Made by a program: the position numbers and the translations under genes
Shown here: one piece after another, positions 19,901 to 28,456 of the stretch
Position numbering within the stretch: the first letter of the stretch is position 1
Layout: each line of letters opens with the position of its first letter
The notes under the pieces: generated by a model
The model's database searches: none
Told to the model about the DNA's origin: nothing
Seen by the model: the letters and a program-made list of their open reading frames with translations, nothing else
NCBI GenBank assembly: GCA_041596515.1
Contig: JBFHIJ010000002.1
Span: forward strand, 86,305 to 150,304
DNA: 64,000 nt
Reading direction: 5' to 3'
Source of the DNA: JBFHIJ01 sp041596515
GTDB taxonomy: Bacteria; Bacteroidota; Ignavibacteria; Kapaibacteriales; UBA2268

Positions 19901-20062
19901 ATATATGATTGCTTAGGTAGGAAAGTCAATAATCGCAAACAGCTTAGTGGGAACCAATATCTTTTTGAAACTTACAATCTTTCTTATTTGTCCTCAGGAG
20001 TTTACTATTTTGTGTTTACTACTAATAATAATTCATATTTAGTAAAAACGGTTAAATTATAA
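16964..20062 (+). CDS. T9SS-exported Asp-box propeller protein, paralogue 2
   Basis: A 1,032-residue paralogue of the preceding protein. Its ATG shares a base with the previous stop (TAATG), indicating translational coupling. A signal peptide ends near residue 19 (GSMQAQ). The N-terminal motif is present in altered form, GYKQLERWKHFFYTRQ. Asp-boxes include WKSIDTGRTW, KTTDGGLTW, ESRDYGLTW, KSTNKGVKW and SKDKGATW. An Ig/PKD-like unit has FAWSDGTLSDTITVKKSGYY, and a second has YEWSNGVLG. The tail (LYFEIYDCLGRKVNNRKQL, then LSSGVYYFVFTTNNNSYLVK) is sorting-domain-like. Probably co-exported with its neighbours; ligand unknown. Confidence 0.86.
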   Translation: MIYIFLYIICFLITGSMQAQTSTKVRINQFEKVWEGQFKGKHSGYKQLERWKHFFYTRQIEDGGDQLNFVRTSDILDTLLISEKYDKKWKYVGPFTKDIEEKDMHGIGRVACLEFAPSNPLIAYAGAATGGLWKSIDTGRTWNIVPFFDKMSVGISDISFSKQDSNTIYVATGDGHGWTTSFGYSVGIFKTTDGGLTWKEQGNTVFHNDKLIINKLAVSRHNDQLVLAATNKGMMRTEDGVKWEYVTDSLLFKDLIQHPLHNGIFYATTFDFGGNSKVLESRDYGLTWQILREYNGDCLRIALATSKAYPDFLWMLSANNTDLSMLALDKMYIPTKEIVNLYTPKDSLDFVYGQGFYNLCLFVSDEDSTDKYAGGVYMWKYDRDSTYWIMNQEGMHADNHDIKFNPISKELFVANDGGISRKTFQDSIWTNSSSGLQITQLYDVSSNKFYGNDVVIGTQDNGFMRNIDGYWYQLFGADGMEAVFSESDPNNLILSIQSSLSYHTDDYINTDDFVEAKAVGNYEWRPRRTCIVYDNEDDNIIYGAAENVWKSTNKGVKWEKISDFGIHTQVAMSLKLVDSTFFVSTFNGIYISKDKGATWDSIFIDKQYAIEIVPIDNKSAYFIFSGFRDTLKVLKWEDDKLQNISYNIPNISCNCGELVDGQLFIGTDLGVMVLNDEEQRWEIVGNALPEVMIFDLDYNKHTGNLLAGTYGRGLWLYEVEKYYPKSPNIKILGDRDFCDGDSVRMVCQGSYKQFAWSDGTLSDTITVKKSGYYYCMVQDSTGKQYRTREIDAWVFETPDIFVVLQSNNPVCEGKFVEYLVYSHNFDSDSLEYEWSNGVLGRAGYTDYSDVIYVKAISKDGCYSYSDTLEAIVYPKPDKQYLIRDNKYLSLDESQNYIWFRDSVSIAENMSKIEIDSVGMFYAKIVNEYGCFNYSDTVYIDIDYKLVNTDEIDIVVYPIEFRDIVNIEIIRKTNQSLYFEIYDCLGRKVNNRKQLSGNQYLFETYNLSYLSSGVYYFVFTTNNNSYLVKTVKL

Positions 20063-20204
20063 CATAGATGTATATTTCAACATATATTAATCTTTGAAAT
20101 TCAAGGAATTAAAAGATATTAAGTCGATAAAATGAGGTAACTTTTTTTGTAGTTTGCGTGTCTAACACATAAGAAATGTTTTTGTTTATATATTACAGTA
20201 CGCT

Positions 20205-23200
20205 ATGAAATTCAAAAAGTTACTTGCCGGCGCAATCTTTTTATGTGCATCAACGATGTTTGCACAAAACAGTTACGTTCCTTCTAAAGCATTGGATGCT
20301 GACAACGGTCAGAGCTTTCACGAATATGTGAAAGAAATGAACACGTATTACGAAAGACTTCCAGTTAGTCAAAGAAAGGGTTGGAAACAATTCAAAAGAT
20401 GGCAACATTTTTGGGAACAGAGAATTGGTGAAGATGGTCAGTTTCCAAAAGCAAAAATGTTAGTTGATCTCTTCAAAGAAGCAAAAAAGATTAAAACGCC
20501 TGATTACCTTCTATCAAATAAATGGAACACTTTAGGTCCTATCGGTTCTCCTAATACTTCAAGTAGTAGAGGGAAAGGAATTGGACGAGTAAATTGTTTG
20601 AGATTAAATCCAAATAATGAACAAGAAATATGGGTTGGAGCTGCAACTGGTGGCGTATGGAAATCATTAGATGGTGGACAAACTTGGAAAACATTTGATT
20701 TTACTAACTATTTGTCTATGGGTGTAACTGATATTCAAATCGCACCTACAAATACTAATACAATCTATGTTTCTACTGGTGATGCACATGCAACTTATCC
20801 AAATGTAAATAGAAGTTGTTATTCAGTTGGTATTTTAAAATCAACAGATAGTGGAAATAACTGGGAAATTACTGCACTTGCAGATTCTCTTGGTGATCGA
20901 GGTATCATGGGTAAAATCATAGTTGATCCAAGAAATGAAAATATTGTTGTAGCTTCTACAAGTGCCGGAATTATGAAAACTACCGATGGTGGTAATACTT
21001 GGCAGATGAATGAACAAGGTTCATTCTTTGATATAGCTTATTCTCCTGCTAATCCTAACATAATACTAGCTTCTACTTTTGTTAAAAATGGTGGCGCTTC
21101 ACTTTATCGATCTACAGATTTAGGAGATACTTGGACCAAAGTACTATCAAAACCTGCAGTTTCTAGGTTAGATATTGAAACGGAAAACAACTATCCTGAG
21201 TCTTTTTGGACAATATCAGTAGATGGTACATCTCATGGTTCAGCTAAAACATTGTATGATATTCAATGTTCTGATGATCAAGGGGAATCTTTCTATGATA
21301 TTTATACTGTTTCTGAGGGTGGTGTCAATTTGTTGGGTAGATCTTCAGGTACCGGTTCTGATTTATATGTTGGTCAAGGTGAATATGATTTAGCTTTTGC
21401 AGTTAATCCATTAGATTATAACAGAATGTATGTTGGTGGTATAGAAGTCTGGAGAACTGCTAATAATGGTTCTAAATGGGATAAAAAAACTGTTTGGTAT
21501 GGTGGAGCTTCTGATAATTATTCTCATGCTGATCACCATGATTTAGTATATAATAAAGATGGTAGTATTTTATACGATTGTAATGATGGTGGAGTATTTT
21601 ACACCTCTGACAATGGAACTACATGGCATGACTTATGTGGAAATATGAATATTATGCAATTCCATGCTTTCGGTAATGATCAAAGTAACGGTGACATTGT
21701 AGCGGGTGCTCAAGATAATGGCTCTTCTGCGATGATAGATGGAGAATGGACTTATATTGGTGGCGGTGATGGATTTGAAGGAATTATTACACCAACAGAC
21801 AATAAGGTTTACTTCTATTCAATTTATAACGGTGTGATTTCTAAAGGATATAGTCCTACAGGGAAATATAATACATTTCTGACTCCTTCATCTGTAGGAG
21901 ACAAAGGTACTGAAGGTTGGCAAACCGCTTACATATTAAATCCACAAAATCCCTATAGTATGTTAGTCGGGTATTATGACTTATATGTTGGTGATATAAA
22001 TAATAACAAGTCCTTTGTAAAAATTGGTGATTTTAGCGATAATGGAACATATATCAGCTCCATTGCTGTTGCTGAATCTGATACCAATACAATATATGCA
22101 GCAAAACAGAGCATTTTATATAAAACTACCGACTATGGTCAAAACTGGGAAGTTGTATTTAATGCACCAAATAAAATAACATACATTGCGGTAGATCCTA
22201 ATAATGCAGATCGTGCATGGGTTACTGTGTCTGGGTTTGGCAATACTAAGAAAGTTGCATTAATTGAGGGCAACGAAGAAACTGATTTAACAGGAAACTT
22301 GCCAAATGTTCCGGTATTAACTATAGTTTATCAAAAAAACTCTCCAGATAGAGTATATATTGGTACAGACTTAGGTGTGTTTGTGTCAGATAATGGTTCT
22401 AACTATTGGGAATTATTAGGTGCTGAAATGCCAAGAATGATTGTCAACGAGTTAGAAATTATGGAGTCTACACAAAAACTGAGAGCTTGTACTTATGGTC
22501 GAGGAATCTGGGAAACTGATTTGCTAACTTGTAGTAATAAACAAATTCCGATCAACAGTGATACTGACGGCGATATTTGCGAAGGTAATGTAGTTACTCT
22601 TACAGCAGGAATTGATGAAGATTCATATCTATGGAGTACAGGTGAAACTACAAAATCTATTGAAGTAACAGAAACAGGAATATACTCAGTTGTTTCTCTA
22701 AAAGAATGGGGTTGTAGTGATAAATCTGAACCAATAAAAGTATCATTCATTCCTGTTCCGGAATTATCAATTACTATTAACGGTGATATTCCATTCTGCG
22801 GTGAAGGTGGCAGTGCCACATTTAAAGCTCCGTTCTCATTTGCTAGCTATTTATGGTCTAATGGTTCTACAGAAAGAAATATTGACGTTACAGAACCAGG
22901 AGTGTATTATTTACAAGCAGATACTAAAACTGGTTGCATTGCATACTCTGACACTATTGTAGTTGGTAGATTTGATGAGGCTGAAGTTCCAACTATCGAA
23001 AGAAAAGACCATAGAACTCTTGTTAGTAGTGAATCTGCAGCTTATCAATGGTACAAAGATGGTAATAAAATGTTTGGCGAAACTTCACAAGAATTAGTAC
23101 TTGAAAAAGACGCTGCTTACACTGTAACTATCACCGATGAAAATGGTTGCTCTGCAACGTCAGAAGAAATAATCATCAACGATATGTCTGTTCAAGAAAT

Positions 23201-23459
23201 GATAGAAGATGGTAGATTAACCCTTTCTAACAATCCTAGTGATGGAAACTTTACATTGACTTTCAACGAAGCAATTACTTCTAATGTAGAAATGACAATC
23301 TCCAATATGATTGGAGAACGCATTATGACAAAATCATTTGACATGATTACTATAGGTCAAACAATCAATATAGATTTGACTAATCAAGCAAAAGGAATGT
23401 ATTTCCTTAATGCAAAAATTGGAGATACTCCAAGCTTGATTAAGTTGATTGTTCAATAA
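20205..23459 (+). CDS. T9SS-exported Asp-box propeller protein, paralogue 3
   Basis: The largest of the three paralogues (1,084 residues), with signal peptide MKFKKLLAGAIFLCASTMFAQ and the shared motif GWKQFKRWQHFWEQR at residues 59-73. Asp-boxes include WKSLDGGQTWK, KSTDSGNNW, KTTDGGNTW, RSTDLGDTW, YTSDNGTTW and KTTDYGQNW. Two Ig/PKD-like units follow (YLWSTGETTKSIEVTETGIY and YLWSNGSTERNIDVTEPGVY). The tail LSNNPSDGNFTLTF, then GMYFLNAKIGDTPSLIKLIVQ, is a clear type-A sorting domain. It is separated by 142 bases from paralogue 2 and followed by a strong terminator, so it may have its own promoter. Confidence 0.9.
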   Translation: MKFKKLLAGAIFLCASTMFAQNSYVPSKALDADNGQSFHEYVKEMNTYYERLPVSQRKGWKQFKRWQHFWEQRIGEDGQFPKAKMLVDLFKEAKKIKTPDYLLSNKWNTLGPIGSPNTSSSRGKGIGRVNCLRLNPNNEQEIWVGAATGGVWKSLDGGQTWKTFDFTNYLSMGVTDIQIAPTNTNTIYVSTGDAHATYPNVNRSCYSVGILKSTDSGNNWEITALADSLGDRGIMGKIIVDPRNENIVVASTSAGIMKTTDGGNTWQMNEQGSFFDIAYSPANPNIILASTFVKNGGASLYRSTDLGDTWTKVLSKPAVSRLDIETENNYPESFWTISVDGTSHGSAKTLYDIQCSDDQGESFYDIYTVSEGGVNLLGRSSGTGSDLYVGQGEYDLAFAVNPLDYNRMYVGGIEVWRTANNGSKWDKKTVWYGGASDNYSHADHHDLVYNKDGSILYDCNDGGVFYTSDNGTTWHDLCGNMNIMQFHAFGNDQSNGDIVAGAQDNGSSAMIDGEWTYIGGGDGFEGIITPTDNKVYFYSIYNGVISKGYSPTGKYNTFLTPSSVGDKGTEGWQTAYILNPQNPYSMLVGYYDLYVGDINNNKSFVKIGDFSDNGTYISSIAVAESDTNTIYAAKQSILYKTTDYGQNWEVVFNAPNKITYIAVDPNNADRAWVTVSGFGNTKKVALIEGNEETDLTGNLPNVPVLTIVYQKNSPDRVYIGTDLGVFVSDNGSNYWELLGAEMPRMIVNELEIMESTQKLRACTYGRGIWETDLLTCSNKQIPINSDTDGDICEGNVVTLTAGIDEDSYLWSTGETTKSIEVTETGIYSVVSLKEWGCSDKSEPIKVSFIPVPELSITINGDIPFCGEGGSATFKAPFSFASYLWSNGSTERNIDVTEPGVYYLQADTKTGCIAYSDTIVVGRFDEAEVPTIERKDHRTLVSSESAAYQWYKDGNKMFGETSQELVLEKDAAYTVTITDENGCSATSEEIIINDMSVQEMIEDGRLTLSNNPSDGNFTLTFNEAITSNVEMTISNMIGERIMTKSFDMITIGQTINIDLTNQAKGMYFLNAKIGDTPSLIKLIVQ

Positions 23460-23485
23460 AATCGAGAAAATTATTAGCATTTTTG

Positions 23486-23518
23486 AAGTCCTATCTAAAA
23501 TTAGATAGGACTTTTTTG
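23486..23518 (+). terminator. Intrinsic terminator after paralogue 3
   Basis: AAGTCCTATCT (23486-23496) pairs with AGATAGGACTT (23503-23513) and a T-run follows to 23517. It lies 26 bases after the stop and closes the secreted-protein cluster before ruvA. Confidence 0.9.
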
Positions 23519-23561
23519 TATATTAGTTATAGTGTCTGTAAATATTAGAAGAATAAAACTC

Positions 23562-24161
23562 ATGATTAGTTATTTAAAGGGAATATTATCAGAGATATCC
23601 CATACTGAAGTAGTTATTGAATGTAATGGAGTGGGCTATTTAGTATTTGTATCTTTAAAAACTATAGAGCAACTACCTGAAACAAGCAAAGAAGTAAAAC
23701 TCTTAACGCATTTTATTCCTAGAGAGGACTCTCATAATCTTTATGGTTTTTACAATGAAACAGAACGTGCTATGTTTCGTTTACTCATTGGAATTTCCGG
23801 AATTGGTCCCAAAATAGCATTAGGTATTTTATCGTCAGTGACCATAGACGGACTAATTAGATTTATTGCAGGCGCAGATGTTGCTTCACTAACTAAATTA
23901 CCTGGTATTGGCAAAAAGACTGCAGAAAGAGTTGTGGTTGAACTTAAAGATAAAGTAAGTGGATTTGAAATTGAGGATTTAAAAGTAGTCACCAATCCAC
24001 AAAATAATTTATCAAATGAGGCAATTTCAGCTTTAATAGCTTTGGGATATAATAAAACAGTATCAGAAAAATGTGTCAATAAAGTACTCAAAGATACCGA
24101 AGGTCTAGAGCTATCTGCAGAGATAATAATTAGAAATGCACTCAAATACGCAATGAGTTAA
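23562..24161 (+). CDS. ruvA: Holliday junction branch-migration protein RuvA
   Basis: RuvA binds four-way DNA junctions and loads the RuvB motor for branch migration in recombination and repair. At 199 residues it has the family length. The N-terminal OB domain begins MISYLKGIL; two helix-hairpin-helix motifs (LIGISGIGPKIALGIL and LTKLPGIGKKTAERVVVEL) are clear, and the C-terminal RuvB-binding domain (EAISALIALGYNK) is present. I chose the ATG at 23562 because it begins with the canonical sequence; the upstream in-frame GTG at 23532 only adds non-conserved residues. The next gene starts 2 bases after its stop. Confidence 0.96.
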   Translation: MISYLKGILSEISHTEVVIECNGVGYLVFVSLKTIEQLPETSKEVKLLTHFIPREDSHNLYGFYNETERAMFRLLIGISGIGPKIALGILSSVTIDGLIRFIAGADVASLTKLPGIGKKTAERVVVELKDKVSGFEIEDLKVVTNPQNNLSNEAISALIALGYNKTVSEKCVNKVLKDTEGLELSAEIIIRNALKYAMS

Positions 24162-24163
24162 AA

Positions 24164-24913
24164 ATGATATTGATTTTACCATATTTGAAGATGAGAAAAG
24201 GTGAGTGTTCTTTTTGTATTGAAGGAGAACAAGGCACTGCTAAAATGTATGATGAGTATTCTCATAATCCTTTGAAGCTTCTCCAACTGTGGAGGCGAGA
24301 GAACTCAAAAACAATTCATATTGCTGATTTGGATGCTATAGAGAACGAATCAAATATAGAAAATGCAAATTCAATTATATTCCTTGCTAATTCCATAGAT
24401 ATCCCTGTGCAACTTTACTCACCCTTTCGAGACGTCGCTGAATGTGGAATGTATTTAGACAGTGGAATCTATCGGATTGTAATAGGAGATTTACTTCAAC
24501 AAGATCCAGATGGTATTGCTGAGTTGATAAAAACATATACTCCTTCACGCGTTGCTTTTGGTGGCGTTGTGCAAGGTGCAAATTTCATATCATCCAGTGA
24601 GTACACTTTTGAAAAATATTGTGAAAGTGTTGCTAATGTAGGTGGCAATAGAGTAGTAGTTTCTGATAAATCTTGGCAAAATTCTAAGCCTGATATAATG
24701 AAATATAGATATTTATTTGAGAAATACCATTTGAGATTTACTTTGATTGAAGCTTGCTCAAATTATCAAGAACTTGAATTTTTGAATAAAAATGCTAAGC
24801 CTGGAATAGATTCTGTAATTATGGGGGATTCTTTGTATAAAAATAATTTTCCTTGTCAAAAAATATGGCGTATTGCTGAAGCTTTAATCGAACCTGAAGT
24901 TTACTGCAAATAA
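24164..24913 (+). CDS. HisA/HisF-like TIM-barrel protein lacking canonical active-site residues
   Basis: A 249-residue protein aligning along its length with HisA: the KGEC turn at 12-15, the IHIADLDAIEN strand-4-like segment at 52-62, IPVQ at 81-84, and YLDSGIYRIVIGD at 98-110. Several HisA hallmarks are altered. The catalytic Asp of the first strand (PA-I-D-L) is Lys9. The phosphate-binding GGGIR loop reads YSPFR (86-90). The second catalytic Asp region reads VAFGGVVQG. It is therefore unlikely to be a normal HisA, although phosphoribosyl binding could be retained. It follows ruvA by 2 bases with no his genes nearby. Function unknown. Confidence 0.7.
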   Translation: MILILPYLKMRKGECSFCIEGEQGTAKMYDEYSHNPLKLLQLWRRENSKTIHIADLDAIENESNIENANSIIFLANSIDIPVQLYSPFRDVAECGMYLDSGIYRIVIGDLLQQDPDGIAELIKTYTPSRVAFGGVVQGANFISSSEYTFEKYCESVANVGGNRVVVSDKSWQNSKPDIMKYRYLFEKYHLRFTLIEACSNYQELEFLNKNAKPGIDSVIMGDSLYKNNFPCQKIWRIAEALIEPEVYCK

Positions 24914-25034
24914 TAGCTAAAATAGGTACATATTTACAAGAATTGCATTTTTTATATACAATTAACAAGCATGTTTAAACGTTTAATCATATCTGATAAT
25001 CAGCTTTGTATAGGAATATGACAGGAGCATTTTA

Positions 25035-26771
25035 ATGCCTCATATATTTATTGATGGTCAAAAAATAGAAGCCCGAGATGGGCAAACAATTATTCAAGCA
25101 GCTTATGAGAATGGACTACAGATACCTCATTTCTGTTGGCATCCTGAGCTTTCTGTTTCAGGTAACTGCCGGATGTGCCTCGTTGAAGTAGGTCTTCCCA
25201 AAAGACTTCCTGATGGAAAAAATGCAAAAGACGAAAACGGAAATGACATTGTAAATTATTTCCCCAAACTCCAAATAGCTTGTGCTACGAAAGTCTCTGA
25301 AGGTATGAGAGTAAGACGACAAAAAGAAAAAGTCGTAGAAGCTCAAGAGGCAGTTATGGAGTTCCTTCTGATAAATCACCCACTCGATTGTCCAATATGT
25401 GATGAAGCAGGTCAGTGCAAATTGCAAGAGTACGCTTTTGATCACTCAAAAGGACAATCAAGATTTGAAGAAACTAAGAATCATAAAGATAAGCGTCAGC
25501 AGTGGGGACCAAATGTATTATTCGATGCTGAACGTTGTATTTCATGTTCTAGATGTATTCGTTTTGCAAAGGAAGTAGCTGAACAGGATGTACTGACATT
25601 TGTTCAACGTGGGGATCATGTTACTATTGAACTTTTTGAAGATACACAATTTGATAATCCTTATTCTATGAATGTAATTGATATTTGTCCTGTTGGTGCA
25701 TTAACTAGTCCAGACTTTAGATTTAAAGCCAGAGTTTGGGATATGAGTTTCAATGAATCAATTTGTGGTACAGATGGGTCTGGAACTAATATAAAAATAG
25801 GCGTTAGAAATAATGAGATCTTACGATTAGAGCCTAAAACAAATATGTATGTGAATAAATATTGGATGTCTGACAATGCACGTTTAGACTTCAAATGGGT
25901 AAATGAAAATCGTATTCTTAATCCAATAGTAGATTCTAAAGAAGTTGAATGGAAAGATGCTTTTAAAGCTGTATCACTAGCTTTGAAGCAATATAAACAA
26001 GATGAGATTATGATTTTATCTTCCGGCAAGTCTACTAATGAAGATGCTTTTATTATTAGAAAATTTGCCAATAAATATGGAATTAAAAATCTTTATTTAT
26101 TACCGCATATTGATGAATCGATTGCTGATGACATGCTAAATACAAAAGAAAGGGTTCCTAATAGCACAGGTTCTAAAGAATTGGGTATAGAAGTGCATAA
26201 AGATGTCACAGATCAACTAAAATCAGGTAAAATTAAATTACTATTTTTAATAGAAGAAGATTTTGCACAAAATACACATCTATTTGAAGCAATTAGTAAA
26301 GTAGACACATTGATTGTGGCTGCTTATAATAACAATAAACTAACTGATAAAGCAAATATAGTACTTGCAACTTCTACTTTCGCTGAAATAGAAGGAACGT
26401 TTACGAATATCCATAATCGTGTACAGCATTTTGAACCAGCCCTTATTACTAAGGAAAATGTAAGTAGAATGGGTATGAAAATGAGTCGCTTAGATAAAAT
26501 GGGAGCTCCAAATGATCGTTGGACTCAACATGAGCAAAGAAACTGTAAACAGACTTGGAAAATATTGCAGTCTATAGCTAATTTAGACGGAGCTAATTGG
26601 CATTACAAAAACTCAGAAGATATATTTCAAGAAATTACACAATCTGTAGCTTCTTTCAGATTTATGGATTACGCAAAACTGGATGAACATCAGGGTCTAA
26701 AGTTGGGTGCAGGTGATAAACCTGATAAAATAGTTCATAATTACAAATCACACGTTATGAAACCAAATTAG
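25035..26771 (+). CDS. nuoG: NADH-quinone oxidoreductase subunit G
   Basis: Peripheral-arm subunit of respiratory complex I carrying Fe-S clusters. The N-terminal 2Fe-2S domain has Cys34, Cys45, Cys48 and Cys83. The His-ligated 4Fe-4S site has His115, Cys119, Cys122 and Cys128. The next 4Fe-4S site has Cys168, Cys171, Cys174 and Cys218. The extra N7 cysteines of some bacterial NuoG are not seen (ICGTDGSGTN). At 578 residues it is shorter than E. coli NuoG (about 900), with a reduced molybdopterin-oxidoreductase-like C-terminal part. nuoH and nuoI follow at once; other subunits are not in the window. Confidence 0.94.
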   Translation: MPHIFIDGQKIEARDGQTIIQAAYENGLQIPHFCWHPELSVSGNCRMCLVEVGLPKRLPDGKNAKDENGNDIVNYFPKLQIACATKVSEGMRVRRQKEKVVEAQEAVMEFLLINHPLDCPICDEAGQCKLQEYAFDHSKGQSRFEETKNHKDKRQQWGPNVLFDAERCISCSRCIRFAKEVAEQDVLTFVQRGDHVTIELFEDTQFDNPYSMNVIDICPVGALTSPDFRFKARVWDMSFNESICGTDGSGTNIKIGVRNNEILRLEPKTNMYVNKYWMSDNARLDFKWVNENRILNPIVDSKEVEWKDAFKAVSLALKQYKQDEIMILSSGKSTNEDAFIIRKFANKYGIKNLYLLPHIDESIADDMLNTKERVPNSTGSKELGIEVHKDVTDQLKSGKIKLLFLIEEDFAQNTHLFEAISKVDTLIVAAYNNNKLTDKANIVLATSTFAEIEGTFTNIHNRVQHFEPALITKENVSRMGMKMSRLDKMGAPNDRWTQHEQRNCKQTWKILQSIANLDGANWHYKNSEDIFQEITQSVASFRFMDYAKLDEHQGLKLGAGDKPDKIVHNYKSHVMKPN

Positions 26772-26797
26772 AATGTAGAAACAATTTGAATATAGTT

Positions 26798-27865
26798 ATG
26801 TCAGAAACAATAGTATTAATTTTAGAAGTAGTAATAAAAGCTGTAATAATAGTGCTTTTAGTTCAAACTTCGGCTGCAGTGTCAGTCTATTTGGAAAGAA
26901 AAATATCTGCTGTTGTACAGGATCGTATCGGTCCGAATAGAGTAGGTCCATGGGGATTATTACAACCGATTGCAGATGTTGTAAAACTCTTTTGGAAAGA
27001 AGATTTGGTGCCTACAGCTGTAGATGGATTTTTCCACAGATTAGCTCCTTTTCTATCCCTAGGTTTAGCATTAGTTGTTTGGGCTGTTGTCCCTTTTGCT
27101 AATGATATTGAAATAGGAGGTCAAACATATCATTTTGGCATAGCTCCTGATTTGAATATTGGTGTATTATTTATTTTAGCCATGACTTCTGTTGCGGTAT
27201 ATGGTATTACTTTAGCAGGCTGGTCTTCTAATAATAAATACTCACTTTTAGGTGGTTTGCGTTCTGCTGCACAGATGATATCTTATGAGTTATCTATGGG
27301 AATGAGCGTAGTGGCAGTTGTACTTATTTCATCTACACTATCATTGAATGGAATTGTAGAAGCGCAAGGTGCTTGGGGCGGTTGGAGATGGAATATCTTT
27401 TTGCAGCCTTTAGGTTTTGTAATCTTTCTTGTTTCAGCTTTTGCCGAAACAAACAGAGCACCTTTTGACTTGCCGGAAGCAGAGCCTGAATTAGTCGGTG
27501 GTTTTAACACAGAATATTCAGGGATGAAATTTGGTATGTTCTTCCTTGCTGAGTATGCCAATATGGCTATGTCTGCGGCTTTTATTACATTATTATATTG
27601 TGGTGGCTGGCAGTTGCCTGTACCTGCAGAAACAATAGGTTTGGAATATGGCTCAATTTGGTTAGCTTTGACACAAATGGCAGTATTTATTGCTAAAATA
27701 ATGTTTTGGATAGTATTCTTCATTTGGGTTAGATGGTCTATTCCTAGATTCAGGTATGATCAACTTATGAAATTAGGTTGGAGAGTCTTGCTACCATTGT
27801 CACTATTGAATGTTTTATTAACTGCAATAGGCGTAGTTATTTATAATTTGTATTTTGCAGGATAA
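26798..27865 (+). CDS. nuoH: NADH-quinone oxidoreductase subunit H
   Basis: Membrane subunit at the junction of the two arms of complex I, helping form the quinone pocket. The 355 residues contain about eight or nine hydrophobic helices. Conserved family segments include VYLERKISAVVQDRIGPNRVG near the N-terminus, LLQPIADVVKLFWKED, the ETNRAPFDLPEAEPELVGG loop with its conserved acids, and WVRWSIPRFRYDQLM near the C-terminus. The ATG at 26798 is preferred to the in-frame TTG at 26786. It lies between nuoG and nuoI in a tight operon. Confidence 0.96.
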   Translation: MSETIVLILEVVIKAVIIVLLVQTSAAVSVYLERKISAVVQDRIGPNRVGPWGLLQPIADVVKLFWKEDLVPTAVDGFFHRLAPFLSLGLALVVWAVVPFANDIEIGGQTYHFGIAPDLNIGVLFILAMTSVAVYGITLAGWSSNNKYSLLGGLRSAAQMISYELSMGMSVVAVVLISSTLSLNGIVEAQGAWGGWRWNIFLQPLGFVIFLVSAFAETNRAPFDLPEAEPELVGGFNTEYSGMKFGMFFLAEYANMAMSAAFITLLYCGGWQLPVPAETIGLEYGSIWLALTQMAVFIAKIMFWIVFFIWVRWSIPRFRYDQLMKLGWRVLLPLSLLNVLLTAIGVVIYNLYFAG

Positions 27866-27879
27866 AGTCGAGAATAAAT

Positions 27880-28377
27880 ATGAACAATATAAAAAATACA
27901 GAAGCTGAAAGAATGACGTTTTGGGAAAGAACATATCTCACAGAGATAGCGAGAGGTTTAGGAATGACTTTCAAACGAGCCTTTAAGCCCAAAATGACCA
28001 GACAATACCCTGAAGAAAGATGGGAACCAACCGGCTCATACAGAGGACGTCCTGTATTAGTATTGGAAGAAGATGGAGAAAGATGTGTAGCTTGTGGGTT
28101 ATGCTCAAGGGTGTGTCCTGCTGTTGCTATAGAAGTCCAAGCTGCTGAAACAGAGAGAGAAAAGGAGCGTTTCCCTGAGAAATTTGAAATCAATATGCTA
28201 AGATGTATTTTCTGTGGATATTGTGAAGAGGTATGCCCGGAAGAAGCTATTGTAATGTCAAAAGACTATGAAGTTGTATTTACAAATGTAGATTCAGCTA
28301 TATTAGGAAAGGAAAAACTCTTAGTCCCAGTGCATAAACTTCAAGATAGGTTAGAATATCTAAGATATTATAAATAG
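27880..28377 (+). CDS. nuoI: NADH-quinone oxidoreductase subunit I
   Basis: Small ferredoxin-like subunit of complex I that carries the two 4Fe-4S clusters (N6a and N6b) passing electrons towards the quinone site. The 165 residues contain the two expected motifs, CVACGLCSRVCP and CIFCGYCEEVCP. It starts 14 bases after nuoH and is followed by a perfect 15-base-pair terminator, so the nuoGHI unit ends here. Confidence 0.96.
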   Translation: MNNIKNTEAERMTFWERTYLTEIARGLGMTFKRAFKPKMTRQYPEERWEPTGSYRGRPVLVLEEDGERCVACGLCSRVCPAVAIEVQAAETEREKERFPEKFEINMLRCIFCGYCEEVCPEEAIVMSKDYEVVFTNVDSAILGKEKLLVPVHKLQDRLEYLRYYK

Positions 28378-28401
28378 TATACATTTAATAGATTTAAATA
28401 C

Positions 28402-28448
28402 AATAAGTCCATACAGATAAAAAATACTGTATGGACTTATTTATTTTT
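28402..28448 (+). terminator. Intrinsic terminator after nuoI
   Basis: A perfect 15-base stem, AATAAGTCCATACAG (28402-28416) with CTGTATGGACTTATT (28427-28441), with a 10-base loop and a T-rich tail to 28448. Confidence 0.9.
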
Positions 28449-28456
28449 AGGAAAGA

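Noticed and set aside
23750..24145. 131-residue minus-strand frame opposite ruvA
   Set aside because: Entirely inside ruvA, Ser/Leu-rich, without RBS or domain.
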